Positions 25,132-33,814 of a DNA stretch of 64,000 nt are shown here, in pieces (positions within the stretch are counted from its first letter, which is position 1; the number at the start of each line of letters is the position of its first letter). The stretch is from Pseudofrankia nepalensis. GTDB taxonomy: Bacteria > Actinomycetota > Actinomycetes > Frankiales > Frankiaceae. Position numbers and translations under genes: made by a program. The notes beneath the pieces are model-generated. The model saw only the letters and a list, made by a program, of their open reading frames with translations. It did no database searches and had not been told where the DNA came from. The DNA is taken from assembly GCF_016786305.1 (NCBI RefSeq), contig NZ_JADWYV010000007.1, one strand, 5' to 3'.

Positions 25132-26090
25132 CGGAACCGATTTCCGAAACGCGGCGGAAAGTACTCGGGGCCGCGGCGGCCGCGCTGGGCGCTGGCGCGG
25201 TCGTCGCGGGGCTCGCCAGCCTGGGATGCACACCCAGGTGGGGCGCGGTCCCGGCCAGGATCGGCATCGTCCACCCGCCGGAGAACCTGCGGGCCAGGGA
25301 GGAGCAGCTGGGATACCGGGCTCCGGTCGTCGGCGGCCTCTACTACACGTTCGACACCACCTGGGCTCGCTACCCCGCCGACCGCGCCCCCGCCGCCGGC
25401 CGCGAGCTCGTCGTCTGCTGGATGCCGAAGCTCGCGGCCGAGGTCCTGTCCCTGGCGGACATCCCGGCAGGCAGACACGACCGGCACGTCGACGCGATGC
25501 TGACCGGAATGCGCTCGTTCGACGGACCGGTCGTCTGCCGGTGGGGTCACGAGCCCAACGGCGACTGGTACCCCTGGTCCGCCGCCCACCCTCGCGGCAG
25601 GTCGGCGCCCGAGCACTATGTCGCCGCCTGGCGCTACATCGTGGCCCGCGAGCGGCGCATGCCTGGTCTCTCCAACATCCGATGGTTCTGGTGCCCCACC
25701 GGGCGAGACATCGGTGGCGTGGCGATGGAGCGCTACTGGCCCGGCGCGGACTGGGTCGACATCGTCGGCTGTGACGTATTCAACGAACCACAGGAGTGGA
25801 AGTCGTTCGACGAGATCGTCGCCGACCCCTACCGCCGGATCACCTCGCTGTCAGACAAACAATTCTGGATCGGCGAGACAGGCTGCCACGAGCCGCTGCC
25901 GGGGCATCACGGCACCAAGGCCCAGTGGATCGCCGACATGGCCGAGTCCCGGTCGTACCCACGGATCCGGACCATCTGCTACTTCGACTACGACGCGCGG
26001 CCGGCCGGCCGCGCCGACTGGCGGCTCGACTCGACGCCGGAGACGCTCGCCGCCGTGCGGGAGATCCTCCGCCAGGTCGACCCCGCATAG
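25074..26090 (+). CDS. GH26-like glycoside hydrolase with twin-arginine signal
   Basis: 338 aa from a GTG at 25074 that lies inside the end of the synthase gene; a later start near 25130 would lose little. ETRRKVLGAAAAALGAGAVVAGLASLGC is a twin-arginine signal, ending in a Cys with only a weak lipobox. The catalytic domain shows VCRWGHEPNGDWYPWS (acid/base Glu ~159) and FWIGETGCHE (nucleophile Glu ~266), the two-glutamate pattern of clan GH-A proteins such as GH26 mannanase/glucanase. Encoded with the synthase, it probably trims or releases the nascent exopolysaccharide, as endoglucanases do in cellulose operons. Family assignment rests on motifs seen by eye. Confidence 0.8.
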   Translation: MAGAACSAAEGREHRADRLTEPISETRRKVLGAAAAALGAGAVVAGLASLGCTPRWGAVPARIGIVHPPENLRAREEQLGYRAPVVGGLYYTFDTTWARYPADRAPAAGRELVVCWMPKLAAEVLSLADIPAGRHDRHVDAMLTGMRSFDGPVVCRWGHEPNGDWYPWSAAHPRGRSAPEHYVAAWRYIVARERRMPGLSNIRWFWCPTGRDIGGVAMERYWPGADWVDIVGCDVFNEPQEWKSFDEIVADPYRRITSLSDKQFWIGETGCHEPLPGHHGTKAQWIADMAESRSYPRIRTICYFDYDARPAGRADWRLDSTPETLAAVREILRQVDPA

Positions 26091-26423
26091 GACGCGGCGC
26101 GGCCCGAGCAACATCAGGACGGCGGTGAGCCGGCGGGCGCGCGATCACCACCGCGGCCCCGTGGATGTGGTGAACCGAGACGTGGATGAAGCCGCGGCGG
26201 GTTGCCCTCGATTGACGCACTCGGCGAGTCGGCCGTGTCGTACGCGACGAGCGTGTGGGGAACGGCGCGCATCCTCGCTCACAGGGCGTCGGGCCCTCGA
26301 AGTGCGCCAGTCTTTGGGAGGTACGATCGTGACGACTTACGCACACCGGGCCAAGAGGCTCCTGTCCCCAGAAATCTCCTGCCGAAGATCGCGCCAAAAT
26401 AGTCACCCAGGAATACGTGACCC
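26091..26423. other. Gap between hydrolase and beta-helix gene
   Basis: About 330 bases. The second half is lower in GC (CTTACGCACACC, CCAAAATAGTCACCC). TTGACG at 26213-26218 lacks a convincing -10. The beta-helix gene could have its own promoter here or be read from the cluster promoter; the sequence does not decide. No gene seen. Confidence 0.4.
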
Positions 26424-27728
26424 GTGATCAAGAATTTTGCCCTTGCTCTTCAGCGAACAATCACACGCCATAAGATTGTCGTCACCTCCGTGGTCGCGGC
26501 CGTCCTCACCCTGACCCTCGTGCTCTGGGCCTCGGCCGCCGGGCTCTTCGGCGCCTCCGAGGCCGAAGAAGGCGCCCTCGCCAGCCGGACGTCCGGACTT
26601 CCCGTGTCGACGGCCACCCGTGATCAGCCCACGCCGTCCGGACCAGCCGCTGGGCCACAGACCCCGCCCGCTCCGGCGCTCGTCGCCCCCCAACCGGGCG
26701 GCCGGGCCGTGACCGTCACGGACGGCGGCGAGCTGGCGGACGCCCTGGCCGACGCCCGCCCCGGCGACGTCATCACCATGAAGGACGGCGTCTACACCGC
26801 CAAGGGCAGTTCCGTCACCATCGGCAAGCAGAACGCCGCCGCCAAGTTCAGGATCGGCGTATCCGGTACCGCCGAGAAGCCCATCATCCTGCAGGGATCC
26901 CGGCAGGCGATCATCGACGGCAAGCCCGGGGGCGACGGCACCGGGGGTGACTACGGCCTCCACGTCTTCAAGGCGAACCACTGGACAATCAGTGGCATCC
27001 GCATCACCAACCAGAAAAAGGGCCTGGTGCTCGACGGCTCGAGCCACAACGTCCTTGACGGCGTGATGGTCGACACCATCGGACAGGAAGCGGTGCACTT
27101 CCGCAGCGGGTCCAGCTACAACACGATCATGAACAGCTTCGTGACCAAGACGGGCTACAGCTCGCCCGGCTACGGCGAGGCCATCTACATAGGCAGCGAC
27201 GGCGGCAACTGGGAAAAGCTGTACATGGGCAGCGGCTCCGACCAGTCCGACCAGTCCGACCACAACCAGGTGCTCAACAACACGATCACCGAGTTCACCG
27301 GCGAAGGGCTGGACATCAAGGAGGCATCCTCGTTCAACCTGGTCAAGGGGAACTACTTCGACGGCGGCACGCTCGGCACCGACCCGGAGGAGCCGGGGGC
27401 GCCGCTCAAGCCGCAGAACTCGGCCGACTCCTGGGTCGACGTCAAGGGCGACAACAACACCATCACCGAAAACTCCGGCGTCAACGTGCCGCCGCTCGAC
27501 AAGAATTCAGCCGCCTTCCAGACGCATGTGCACGGCCCCGACGGCTACAATTCGGCGACCAACAACATCTTCACCAACAACAAGGTGCTCTCGGGTAGCG
27601 AGGGGTACCTCTTCTGGATCGACCCCAAGGGCAAGGGGAACGTCCTCTCCTGTAGCAACGTCGCGCAGAGCGGTGGACCAGGAAAGGGGTTCTCGAACCT
27701 GGGCGGGTGCAAAGAGACCGGCAACTGA
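26424..27728 (+). CDS. Secreted right-handed beta-helix protein (polysaccharide lyase-like)
   Basis: 434 aa, GTG start. A membrane-spanning N-terminus (HKIVVTSVVAAVLTLTLVLWASAAGLF) is followed by a Pro/Ala-rich linker. The parallel beta-helix then reads VTVTDGGELADALADARPGDVITMKDGVYTAKG and repeated strands such as HWTISGIRITNQKKGLVLDGSSHNVLDGVMVDTIGQEAVHF and NTIMNSFVTKTGY. This opening (LADALADARPGDVI...DG.Y) is typical of pectate-lyase/chondroitinase-B-like folds. A SDQSDQSD turn and two late Cys are present. It could cleave, epimerise or only bind an acidic polysaccharide; catalytic residues are not evident. Its position downstream of the synthase cluster suggests it acts on the same polymer. 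Confidence 0.82.
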   Translation: MIKNFALALQRTITRHKIVVTSVVAAVLTLTLVLWASAAGLFGASEAEEGALASRTSGLPVSTATRDQPTPSGPAAGPQTPPAPALVAPQPGGRAVTVTDGGELADALADARPGDVITMKDGVYTAKGSSVTIGKQNAAAKFRIGVSGTAEKPIILQGSRQAIIDGKPGGDGTGGDYGLHVFKANHWTISGIRITNQKKGLVLDGSSHNVLDGVMVDTIGQEAVHFRSGSSYNTIMNSFVTKTGYSSPGYGEAIYIGSDGGNWEKLYMGSGSDQSDQSDHNQVLNNTITEFTGEGLDIKEASSFNLVKGNYFDGGTLGTDPEEPGAPLKPQNSADSWVDVKGDNNTITENSGVNVPPLDKNSAAFQTHVHGPDGYNSATNNIFTNNKVLSGSEGYLFWIDPKGKGNVLSCSNVAQSGGPGKGFSNLGGCKETGN

Positions 27729-27782
27729 GACCCCAGCCAGACCACCCGTAGTCGTCTGGATTCGGTGGACTGGGACCGGATG

Positions 27783-27817
27783 GCCGGACCGGCGCCGCGG
27801 CGGCGCGCCGGTCCGGC
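27783..27817 (+). terminator. Stem-loop after the beta-helix gene
   Basis: GCCGGACCGGCGC (27783-27795) pairs perfectly with GCGCCGGTCCGGC (27805-27817) around a nine-base loop, 55 bases after the stop. This probably closes the polysaccharide cluster. Confidence 0.7.
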
Positions 27818-27937
27818 GCGCGGGGCCATGTCCCAACACGCCCAGGAGCGGGGCATGGTCCAGCGTGCTAGGAGCATCGGGGCCACGGCCGAGGTGATGA
27901 TCGGTTCGCCGCGCGGCCGCGCGGGTAGCAGCGTCCC

Positions 27938-28987
27938 GTGACGACCGTTTCGCCAGCCTCCCCGACGGGTCCGGTCGCCTTCGTGCTTGGTGGCGGCGGC
28001 GTGCTCGGCGCCGCCGAGGTCGGCATGCTCGGCGCGCTGCTGGAGGCCGGTTGCCGGCCCGATCTGGTCGTCGGGACGTCGGTCGGGGCCATCAACGGTG
28101 CCGCGGTCGCCGCCGATCCCACGGCCGGGGCCATCGAGAAGCTGGCGGAGCTGTGGTCCGACCTCGGCAGCTCCGACGTGTTCGCGGGCGGTCCGGCGAA
28201 GCGTCTGGCGACGGTCGTCCAGCACGGCTATCTGCATTCGAACGCACCGCTGCGGCGGATGCTGCAGGCACATCTCGCGGCCACGTTCGAGGAACTGCCG
28301 GTGCGCTTCCAGTGCGTGGCCGCCAGCATCGAGCGGGCGTCCGCGCGCTGGTTCGCCCAGGGGCCGCTGGTCGACGCGGTCCTGGCATCCTGCGCCGTTC
28401 CCGCCCTGCTCCCGCCGGTGAAGATCGGTGGCGAGCACTACGTGGACGGCGGTCTCGTCGAGAGCACCCCGGTGGGCCGGGCGGTGGCCCTCGGCGCGCG
28501 GACGGTGTACGTGCTGCACGTCGGACGGATCGAGCGGCCGCTGCGCCCGGGCCGCTGGCCATGGGAGGCAGGGCTGGTCGCCTTCGAGATCGCCCGGCGC
28601 CGCGGCTTCGCCGACGCCATGGCTGCCCTGCCCGAAGGGGTGACGGTGCACGTTCTCCCGGTCGGCGACGGCAACGACACGCCGTTGCTCGGCCTGCGCT
28701 ACCGGTCCCCCTCCGGGGTGCGCCGCAGGATCGAGCGGGCCCGTCAGGCGACCGCCGAGTACCTCGAACGGGCCCCGACGGGCGCCCCAAACGGCCCACC
28801 GGCCCCGCAGTCACCCGTCAGCCCGGCCGCCGACGCCAGCGAGTCCAACGGCAGCGAGTCCAACGGCAGCCGGGCTGACGCCGGCGGGGCCGGGGGAACC
28901 ACTGGGAGGGCGAGCACCACCGCGACCGCCAGGTCCGCTGGACCGGGCGGGCCGGGCGGGCCGGGCGGGCCGGGCGGCACCAGGTGA
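27938..28987 (+). CDS. Patatin-like phospholipase
   Basis: 349 aa, GTG start. FVLGGGGVLGAAEVGML is the oxyanion-hole Gly-rich loop, DLVVGTSVGAING carries the nucleophile Ser (GxSxG, ~48), and HYVDGGLVESTP holds the DGG aspartate of the catalytic dyad (~169). These define a bacterial patatin acyl hydrolase. There is no signal peptide, so it acts inside the cell, probably on membrane lipids or acyl-glycerols. The last ~75 residues are disordered, with SESNGSESNGS and GPGGPGGPGGPGG repeats. The stop overlaps the GTG of the PlsC-like gene (GTGA), so lipid hydrolysis and re-acylation are translationally coupled. Confidence 0.93.
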   Translation: MTTVSPASPTGPVAFVLGGGGVLGAAEVGMLGALLEAGCRPDLVVGTSVGAINGAAVAADPTAGAIEKLAELWSDLGSSDVFAGGPAKRLATVVQHGYLHSNAPLRRMLQAHLAATFEELPVRFQCVAASIERASARWFAQGPLVDAVLASCAVPALLPPVKIGGEHYVDGGLVESTPVGRAVALGARTVYVLHVGRIERPLRPGRWPWEAGLVAFEIARRRGFADAMAALPEGVTVHVLPVGDGNDTPLLGLRYRSPSGVRRRIERARQATAEYLERAPTGAPNGPPAPQSPVSPAADASESNGSESNGSRADAGGAGGTTGRASTTATARSAGPGGPGGPGGPGGTR

Positions 28988-30000
28988 AGGTGCCGCCCCG
29001 CGCCGTCCGTCGCCTGGTCGTCGACCCGCTGTTCGTCCCGGTCGCGGTCGCGGTGGTGGCCCTCGGCGTCGCGGTGACGCTGGTGGGACTGGCCAGCGCG
29101 CCGGTCGACCGGCGGCTACGACTGAGCCGGGTGGCCACGCTCGCCGCGACCTACCTCCTCGCGGAAGTCGCCGTGATCGTCACCGGATTCGGGCTGTGGC
29201 TGATCCGGCCGCTGATGCGGTCGCGGTGGGAACAGGCGCATCTCGCGCTGCTGCGCGCGACGCTGGGGCTGCTCAGGACGGCGGCCGGCCGACTGCTGCG
29301 GTTCCGGCTGACCGTGCAGGAGCCGCCCACGGGGCCGTTCGAGCACGGTGCCCGCCCCGTGCTGGTGGCCAGCCGGCATGCCGGTGCCGGAGACTCGTTC
29401 GCGCTCGTCGACCTGGTTCTCAACCACTACCGGCGCGCCCCACGGGTCGTCGGCCTGGCCAGCCTCCAGCTCGACCCGGGGATCGACATCCTGCTCGGCC
29501 GGCTCGGAGCCTGCTTCCTGCGCACCAACGGCGCCGACGCGACGGCTGTGGCCCGGGTGAACGCGCTCGCGTCGCGGCTGACCGGCCGGGACGCCCTGGT
29601 CATCTTCCCGGAGGGCGCGAACTTCACGGCCCGGCGCCGCCGCCGTCTGATCGTCAGCCTGCGCCGCCGGGGGCACAGCGCACGGGCCGAGGTCGCCGAG
29701 GATCTCACCCATGTGCTCCCCCCGCGGCCCGCCGGGCTGCTCGCCGCGCTGGACGCGGGCACCGTCGCCGGCACGGTCGTGGTCGCCCACACAGGCCTGG
29801 ACCATCTGGTCACCCCGGGCCTGGTCTGGCGGGCTCTGCCGCTGGCGGCGCCGATGAAGGTGCGCTGGTGGTGGTTCCCGGCCGACGAACTGCCCGCGAC
29901 GGGCACGGAGCGCGCGGACTGGCTGACCATGCAGTGGGCCGTGGTGGACGCCTGGATCGACGCCCGCCACCCCACCGGCCCGCTGTCGCCCCAGGACTGA
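28984..30000 (+). CDS. PlsC-like 1-acyl-glycerol-phosphate acyltransferase family protein
   Basis: 338 aa from the GTG at 28984. Two N-terminal membrane helices (LFVPVAVAVVALGVAVTLVGL, VATLAATYLLAEVAVIVTGFGLWLI) precede the acyltransferase domain. It has RHAGAGDSFAL, the HX4D catalytic motif (~131-136), and VIFPEGANFT (~207), the FPEG motif binding the glycerol phosphate. Unlike housekeeping PlsC it carries a long basic insert (RRRRRLIVSLRRRGH) and an extended C-terminus. It probably esterifies a lysophospholipid or another alcohol at the membrane, using fatty acids managed with the upstream patatin. Confidence 0.88.
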   Translation: MKVPPRAVRRLVVDPLFVPVAVAVVALGVAVTLVGLASAPVDRRLRLSRVATLAATYLLAEVAVIVTGFGLWLIRPLMRSRWEQAHLALLRATLGLLRTAAGRLLRFRLTVQEPPTGPFEHGARPVLVASRHAGAGDSFALVDLVLNHYRRAPRVVGLASLQLDPGIDILLGRLGACFLRTNGADATAVARVNALASRLTGRDALVIFPEGANFTARRRRRLIVSLRRRGHSARAEVAEDLTHVLPPRPAGLLAALDAGTVAGTVVVAHTGLDHLVTPGLVWRALPLAAPMKVRWWWFPADELPATGTERADWLTMQWAVVDAWIDARHPTGPLSPQD

Positions 30001-30240
30001 CGACGAGATCCACGCGGGGGCGCCGCTCGCGATCCAGCTCGTCTTCGTCAGCCCCGTACTCGCGGGCATGGTCCCGTCTCGGCCCACCACCGAACAATGC
30101 CTCGGCGTCTCACGCCACTGGCCAGGCTGTCGCGCCCACGGTGGCCGGTGCCAATCGTCACGCCGCCACCGCCGACAATCGTTCACCTAACGCATATCGG
30201 CCCGCGCTCGCTGGCAGTGGCAGTGGCGGTGGCAGTGGCG

Positions 30241-31488
30241 TCAGTGCAGCGTCGACCCGCTGACCGACGGGCTGCCCGAGCCGAGGAAGAAGATGCCCGG
30301 GTAGCCCCGGGTCTCGAAACCTTCGCTTGGGTTGTTCCGCAGCGTCGACCCCTCGATCGTGAGAGTTCCGGAGCGGTCGTTACTGACGAAGAAGACCGCG
30401 CCGCCGCCCTCGGCGGCGCGGTTGTCCTCGACCACGCTGCCCGCGATCCGGACACGGAACAGGTTGCCGTCGGTGTAGATCGCGCCGCCGCTGCCTCCGC
30501 CCGGCGCGTCGGCGCGGGCCGGGTTCGCGCCGTACCCGATGGCCTCGTTGTCCCGGAACACGCTGTTCAGCACCGTCCAGGAGACGCCGATGCTGCTCAG
30601 CGCGCCGCCGTTGGAGCAGGATCCGCCGACGAAGGTGCTGGATACCACGTAGACAGGGCGGTCCTGGAACTGGTCCAGCACCCGGACCGCCGCTCCGCCG
30701 AGGTCGGGGCCGGTCGGGTCGCACCGGTTGTCGGTGAACAGCGAGTTCACGATCTTCAGCTGTCCGCCGCGAACGAAGATCGCTCCCCCGCCCCCGCCGG
30801 CGGCGTGGTCGCCGGTCGAGTCGCCGCCGGTGAATGTCAGGTTCTGCACGGTGAGGCTCGGGTGGTCCTGGTCGTCGCAGTGCGAGGTGGTCCACCCCTG
30901 GGCCTGGTCGCAGGTGTTCATGTAGAGGATGCGGTGCCGGCCACCGCCGCTGAGCGTGACCAGGCCCGCGCCGTCGAGGACGACCCGCGGGTTGGCCGCG
31001 TTCACGACCTTGGCGGTCGTGGTCAGGGTGATCGTGACCGGGGCGGGCCCGCAGTCGAAGGTGATGACCCCGCCGGCGGCGACGGCCGCCACCACCGCGT
31101 CGGAGGTGCAACTGGCCGGTCTTCCGTCGCCGATGACCCGGGTCGGGTGGGAGGTGTCGACAGCGGCCGCCTCTGCCGGGACGGCGGCCGTCCCGGTGGG
31201 GTTTCCGGCGAGCGGTCCGCCAGGAGCCGGTCCGCGGGTCGGGCCGGGCGCGGGGGCTGTCGAGAGCTGGGTCGCCGACGCGGCCGGCGGGGAACTCGGC
31301 GAGGCGCTCGGTGAGGTGGGCTGGGCCGTGGCGGCGGTCAGGCCTCGTGTCGGGCGAACCGACGAGGTGGCCGTCGAGCCCGCGACGGCGTCACCCGCGC
31401 CAGAGGCGCCCGCGCAGCCGGCCAGGAGGCAGACCAGAGCGAGGACCGACGCCACGGGCGTCCGTGACCTGCCTGCCTTCGCGCGCAT
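30241..31488 (-). CDS. Surface lipoprotein with right-handed beta-helix
   Basis: 415 aa. TPVASVLALVCLLAGCAG is a lipoprotein signal with the lipobox LAGC. A Thr/Ser/Pro/Ala-rich linker of ~85 residues follows, as in wall-spanning proteins. The rest is a right-handed parallel beta-helix with repeated GG.I...G....I.NS.F..N motifs (LTVQNLTFTGGDS, GGAIFVRGGQLKIVNSLFTDNRC, GGAIYTDGNLFRVRIAGSVVEDNRA), like polymorphic outer-membrane or pectate-lyase-like repeat proteins. Several Cys could form disulfides. There are no obvious catalytic residues, so binding or adhesion is as likely as hydrolysis. It is convergent with the PlsC-like gene. Confidence 0.85.
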   Translation of the reverse strand: MRAKAGRSRTPVASVLALVCLLAGCAGASGAGDAVAGSTATSSVRPTRGLTAATAQPTSPSASPSSPPAASATQLSTAPAPGPTRGPAPGGPLAGNPTGTAAVPAEAAAVDTSHPTRVIGDGRPASCTSDAVVAAVAAGGVITFDCGPAPVTITLTTTAKVVNAANPRVVLDGAGLVTLSGGGRHRILYMNTCDQAQGWTTSHCDDQDHPSLTVQNLTFTGGDSTGDHAAGGGGGAIFVRGGQLKIVNSLFTDNRCDPTGPDLGGAAVRVLDQFQDRPVYVVSSTFVGGSCSNGGALSSIGVSWTVLNSVFRDNEAIGYGANPARADAPGGGSGGAIYTDGNLFRVRIAGSVVEDNRAAEGGGAVFFVSNDRSGTLTIEGSTLRNNPSEGFETRGYPGIFFLGSGSPSVSGSTLH

Positions 31489-31927
31489 GCGACGAACGGT
31501 AGTCCGGCGAACGGGACTTTTCGTAGACCGCCTGGATCAACATCCACACCACCGCGAGGTTGAGGTCGCGTTTCTGCGGCGTGCCGAAAGTCGATTCGCG
31601 CGGTGGGCCGCCTGCCCAGCACGGGTCAGGTCCATCGTCGGCGGGCCAGTCGGCGGTGCCAGTCCAAATGATCCTCTCTGGACAGAGAACACTGAGACCA
31701 CAATTCGCCATTGACATGGTTGTCAGGTCGAGGCCGCACGCCGCCTACCCGCATTTGACGGGCTGATCGCGCGGTCTAGGGCGGGACTGCCGGACAGGGA
31801 CGGCGTAAGATGACGCCGCTGGGAAACAGCCAGCCCGGGCCGGGGTTGCCGCGTGTCAGCGTCGCGACCTCACGAGCTTCAGGCTCAGTGCCGGGCACGT
31901 CGGTGATCTCTCCTGTAGAGGCACCCC
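31489..31927. other. Gap without a supported gene
   Basis: About 440 bases between the beta-helix lipoprotein (5' end) and the small ORF at 31928, so it should contain two divergent promoters. There is an AT-richer stretch near 31680-31725, with TTGACA at 31713 followed by TTGTCA, a short dyad. Open frames crossing the region (for example 31391-31717 minus) show no family features. Confidence 0.4.
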
Positions 31928-32155
31928 ATGTCCGTTGAGAACGGCTCTACCTCCACGCGGCCCGCACCCGTGCTCGGTAGCCAATACGGCACCTGCGGCG
32001 GCAAGTCCGCGTTCGCCAGGGAGACCAGCCCCGGTAGCTGGCAGGTCAAGGTGCATGATCCCAGCAATCCACGCGCCGGCCACGACGGTTGGGTGATGAT
32101 CGGCTCCGGTTGGCCGACGTTGTCGGAGGCATCCGCCGCCACCGGCCTGTCCTGA
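31928..32155 (+). CDS. Small hypothetical protein upstream of a PP2C phosphatase
   Basis: 75 aa with an ATG preceded by a weak GTAGAGG site. The sequence is polar, with a central SQYGTCGGKSAFARETSPGSWQVKVHDPSN that looks like a beta-hairpin, and GWVMIGSGWPTL near the end. There is no membrane segment, signal peptide or recognised family. Its stop lies 12 bases before the start of the GAF-PP2C gene, so both are probably on one transcript. A small partner or regulator of the phosphatase is possible, but this is inference from position only. Confidence 0.55.
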   Translation: MSVENGSTSTRPAPVLGSQYGTCGGKSAFARETSPGSWQVKVHDPSNPRAGHDGWVMIGSGWPTLSEASAATGLS

Positions 32156-32167
32156 GCCCGCGCCGCG

Positions 32168-33673
32168 ATGTCCGACAACGGCGCCGACGCGAAGGTGGCG
32201 AGTGGGGCGGTCGACCGGTCCGGATCACGCGCGGCGCGGCGGACAGACGGCTCATGCGATCGCGATCGCGCGTGGGTAGCGCCCGACGTCGATGAGCAGC
32301 TCTCGCACCGGTTGCCGGTCGTGCCGACACAGTTGCCCAGGATGCCGCCGGCTCCCGTGCTGGACGAGGACCGCCCGTTCGAGCGGCTCACGGCGCTGGC
32401 GAGGATCGTGCTGGCCGTGCCGGTCGCGTTCGTCGCGCCGGCAGGTGAGTCCGGTGCGGGGTTGCCGGACGCCCCCCGTGGGCCCTCCTGGGCATCGGAT
32501 CTCGCGCCCGACACCCTGGCCCACGCTCTGCGTGAGATCCTGGCCGGCGGCGCCCCTCTGACGGTGAACAACGTCCAAACCGACCCGAGCACCCGCGACG
32601 ACCCGCGCCTCGGCGCCACGGGCGTTGCCGCGTGGACGTGCGCCGGCGTCGACGGTCCGGCCGGCGAAACACTCGCGCTGTTCTGTGTGCTGGACACGGC
32701 CGCGCGCAGGTGGACGGAGCACGACCTGGAGATCCTCGGAGGTCTGGCGCGGGTCGCGGCGGGCGAACTGGGATGGCGCGAGGACACCGCCCGCGCGGGC
32801 CGCGCGGCAGAGCGGCTCAGAGCGCCCACGGCCCAGGAGCCGGCCCCGCGCATGGGCCTGCTGCTCCCGCGGACGTCCGGCGTCCCGGGGATGCAGGTCG
32901 CCGCGCGCGGTCTCCCGGCAGTTGACGGCCTGAGGGCGCTCGGCGACTTCTACGACGTGTTCCCGGTGTGGTCGCGCGGTGGCACCGCCTCCAGGCCCTG
33001 CGCGGACCGAGTACACGTGCGGCGTGAGTCCAAAGCGGACCGGTGGGACGTCGTGATCGGAGACGTCAGCGGCCACGGCCCGGAAGCCGCGGTGGTCGCG
33101 GCGTTGGCACGCCGCATGATCCGCGCCGTCGCGATGACCGAGAAGACTCCGGCTGGGGTGCTCGACCGCCTCAATACCGCGCTTCTGGCCCGGAGTCTCG
33201 GCAGCGAGCGTTTCCTCACCGCCACCTACGTCATGCTGTTTCCCGACCCAGGCGGAGTCCGCGCACTCCTCGCGTCGGCGGGGCATATGCCCGCGCTACT
33301 GAGGACCTCCGCCGGTTCGGTGCGCGCCATCGGGTATCACGGACTGCCTTTGGGTTTGTTCGACGAGTCCGGTCTGAAGAACGTACGAGTGCTCCTTCGG
33401 CCGGGAGACACGTTGCTTCTCTACACCGACGGTGTCACCGAAGCCCGACAGGGCCGTGAACAGTACGGCGAGGAACGCCTCCGGGCTCTCCTCGCCGCGG
33501 TGGGACAGCTCAGCGCGCACGACCTCGTGGACGCCGTCGAGGAGGATGTGCTCGCCTTCGCCGGTGGTTCCCATGCCGATGACATCGCCGTTCTCGCCCT
33601 GCGCTCCACCGACGTGGCCGACCAGATTCGACAGGACTGTCCCGCGCCCCCGGTCGGGAGCACGTCTGGCTGA
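32168..33673 (+). CDS. GAF-PP2C protein phosphatase (RsbU-like)
   Basis: 501 aa. The first ~55 residues are charged and probably disordered. Residues ~60-215 resemble a GAF sensor (FERLTALARIVLAVPVAFVAP, WASDLAPDTLAHALREILAGGAPLTVNNVQTDPSTRDDP, FCVLDTAARRWTEHDLEILGGLARVAAGEL). Residues ~245-485 form the PP2C/SpoIIE phosphatase with LGDFYDVF, VIGDVSGHGPEAAVV, LLYTDGVTEAR and ADDIAVLAL, so the metal ligands are kept. It probably dephosphorylates a STAS anti-anti-sigma protein in response to a GAF-sensed signal; the STAS protein at 36827 is a candidate. It is convergent with the ANTAR gene downstream. Confidence 0.92.
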   Translation: MSDNGADAKVASGAVDRSGSRAARRTDGSCDRDRAWVAPDVDEQLSHRLPVVPTQLPRMPPAPVLDEDRPFERLTALARIVLAVPVAFVAPAGESGAGLPDAPRGPSWASDLAPDTLAHALREILAGGAPLTVNNVQTDPSTRDDPRLGATGVAAWTCAGVDGPAGETLALFCVLDTAARRWTEHDLEILGGLARVAAGELGWREDTARAGRAAERLRAPTAQEPAPRMGLLLPRTSGVPGMQVAARGLPAVDGLRALGDFYDVFPVWSRGGTASRPCADRVHVRRESKADRWDVVIGDVSGHGPEAAVVAALARRMIRAVAMTEKTPAGVLDRLNTALLARSLGSERFLTATYVMLFPDPGGVRALLASAGHMPALLRTSAGSVRAIGYHGLPLGLFDESGLKNVRVLLRPGDTLLLYTDGVTEARQGREQYGEERLRALLAAVGQLSAHDLVDAVEEDVLAFAGGSHADDIAVLALRSTDVADQIRQDCPAPPVGSTSG

Positions 33674-33814
33674 GTGTGACGGCCTGTGGCCTGTGTGAGG
33701 CCCCTCGCCGGCCGATCGGTGTTCGGGCGGAGACGGCAGCGTGTGGGCTCGCCTTCTCCGACCGGATCGCTTGCCCTGCGTCACCTCATCCGATTCCGGT
33801 GGCCGGGGTCGGCG

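Noticed and set aside
27938..30000. Patatin gene as part of an antiphage (CBASS-type) system
   Set aside because: No nucleotidyltransferase or accessory defence genes are next to it; its partner is a PlsC-like acyltransferase.
30001..30240. GGCAGT/GGTGGC repeats as a regulatory element
   Set aside because: Only a short, imperfect run between convergent genes, without a dyad or link to either start.
31391..31717. Minus-strand frame upstream of the beta-helix lipoprotein
   Set aside because: Overlaps the lipoprotein start in another frame, has no ribosome site and no domain likeness.
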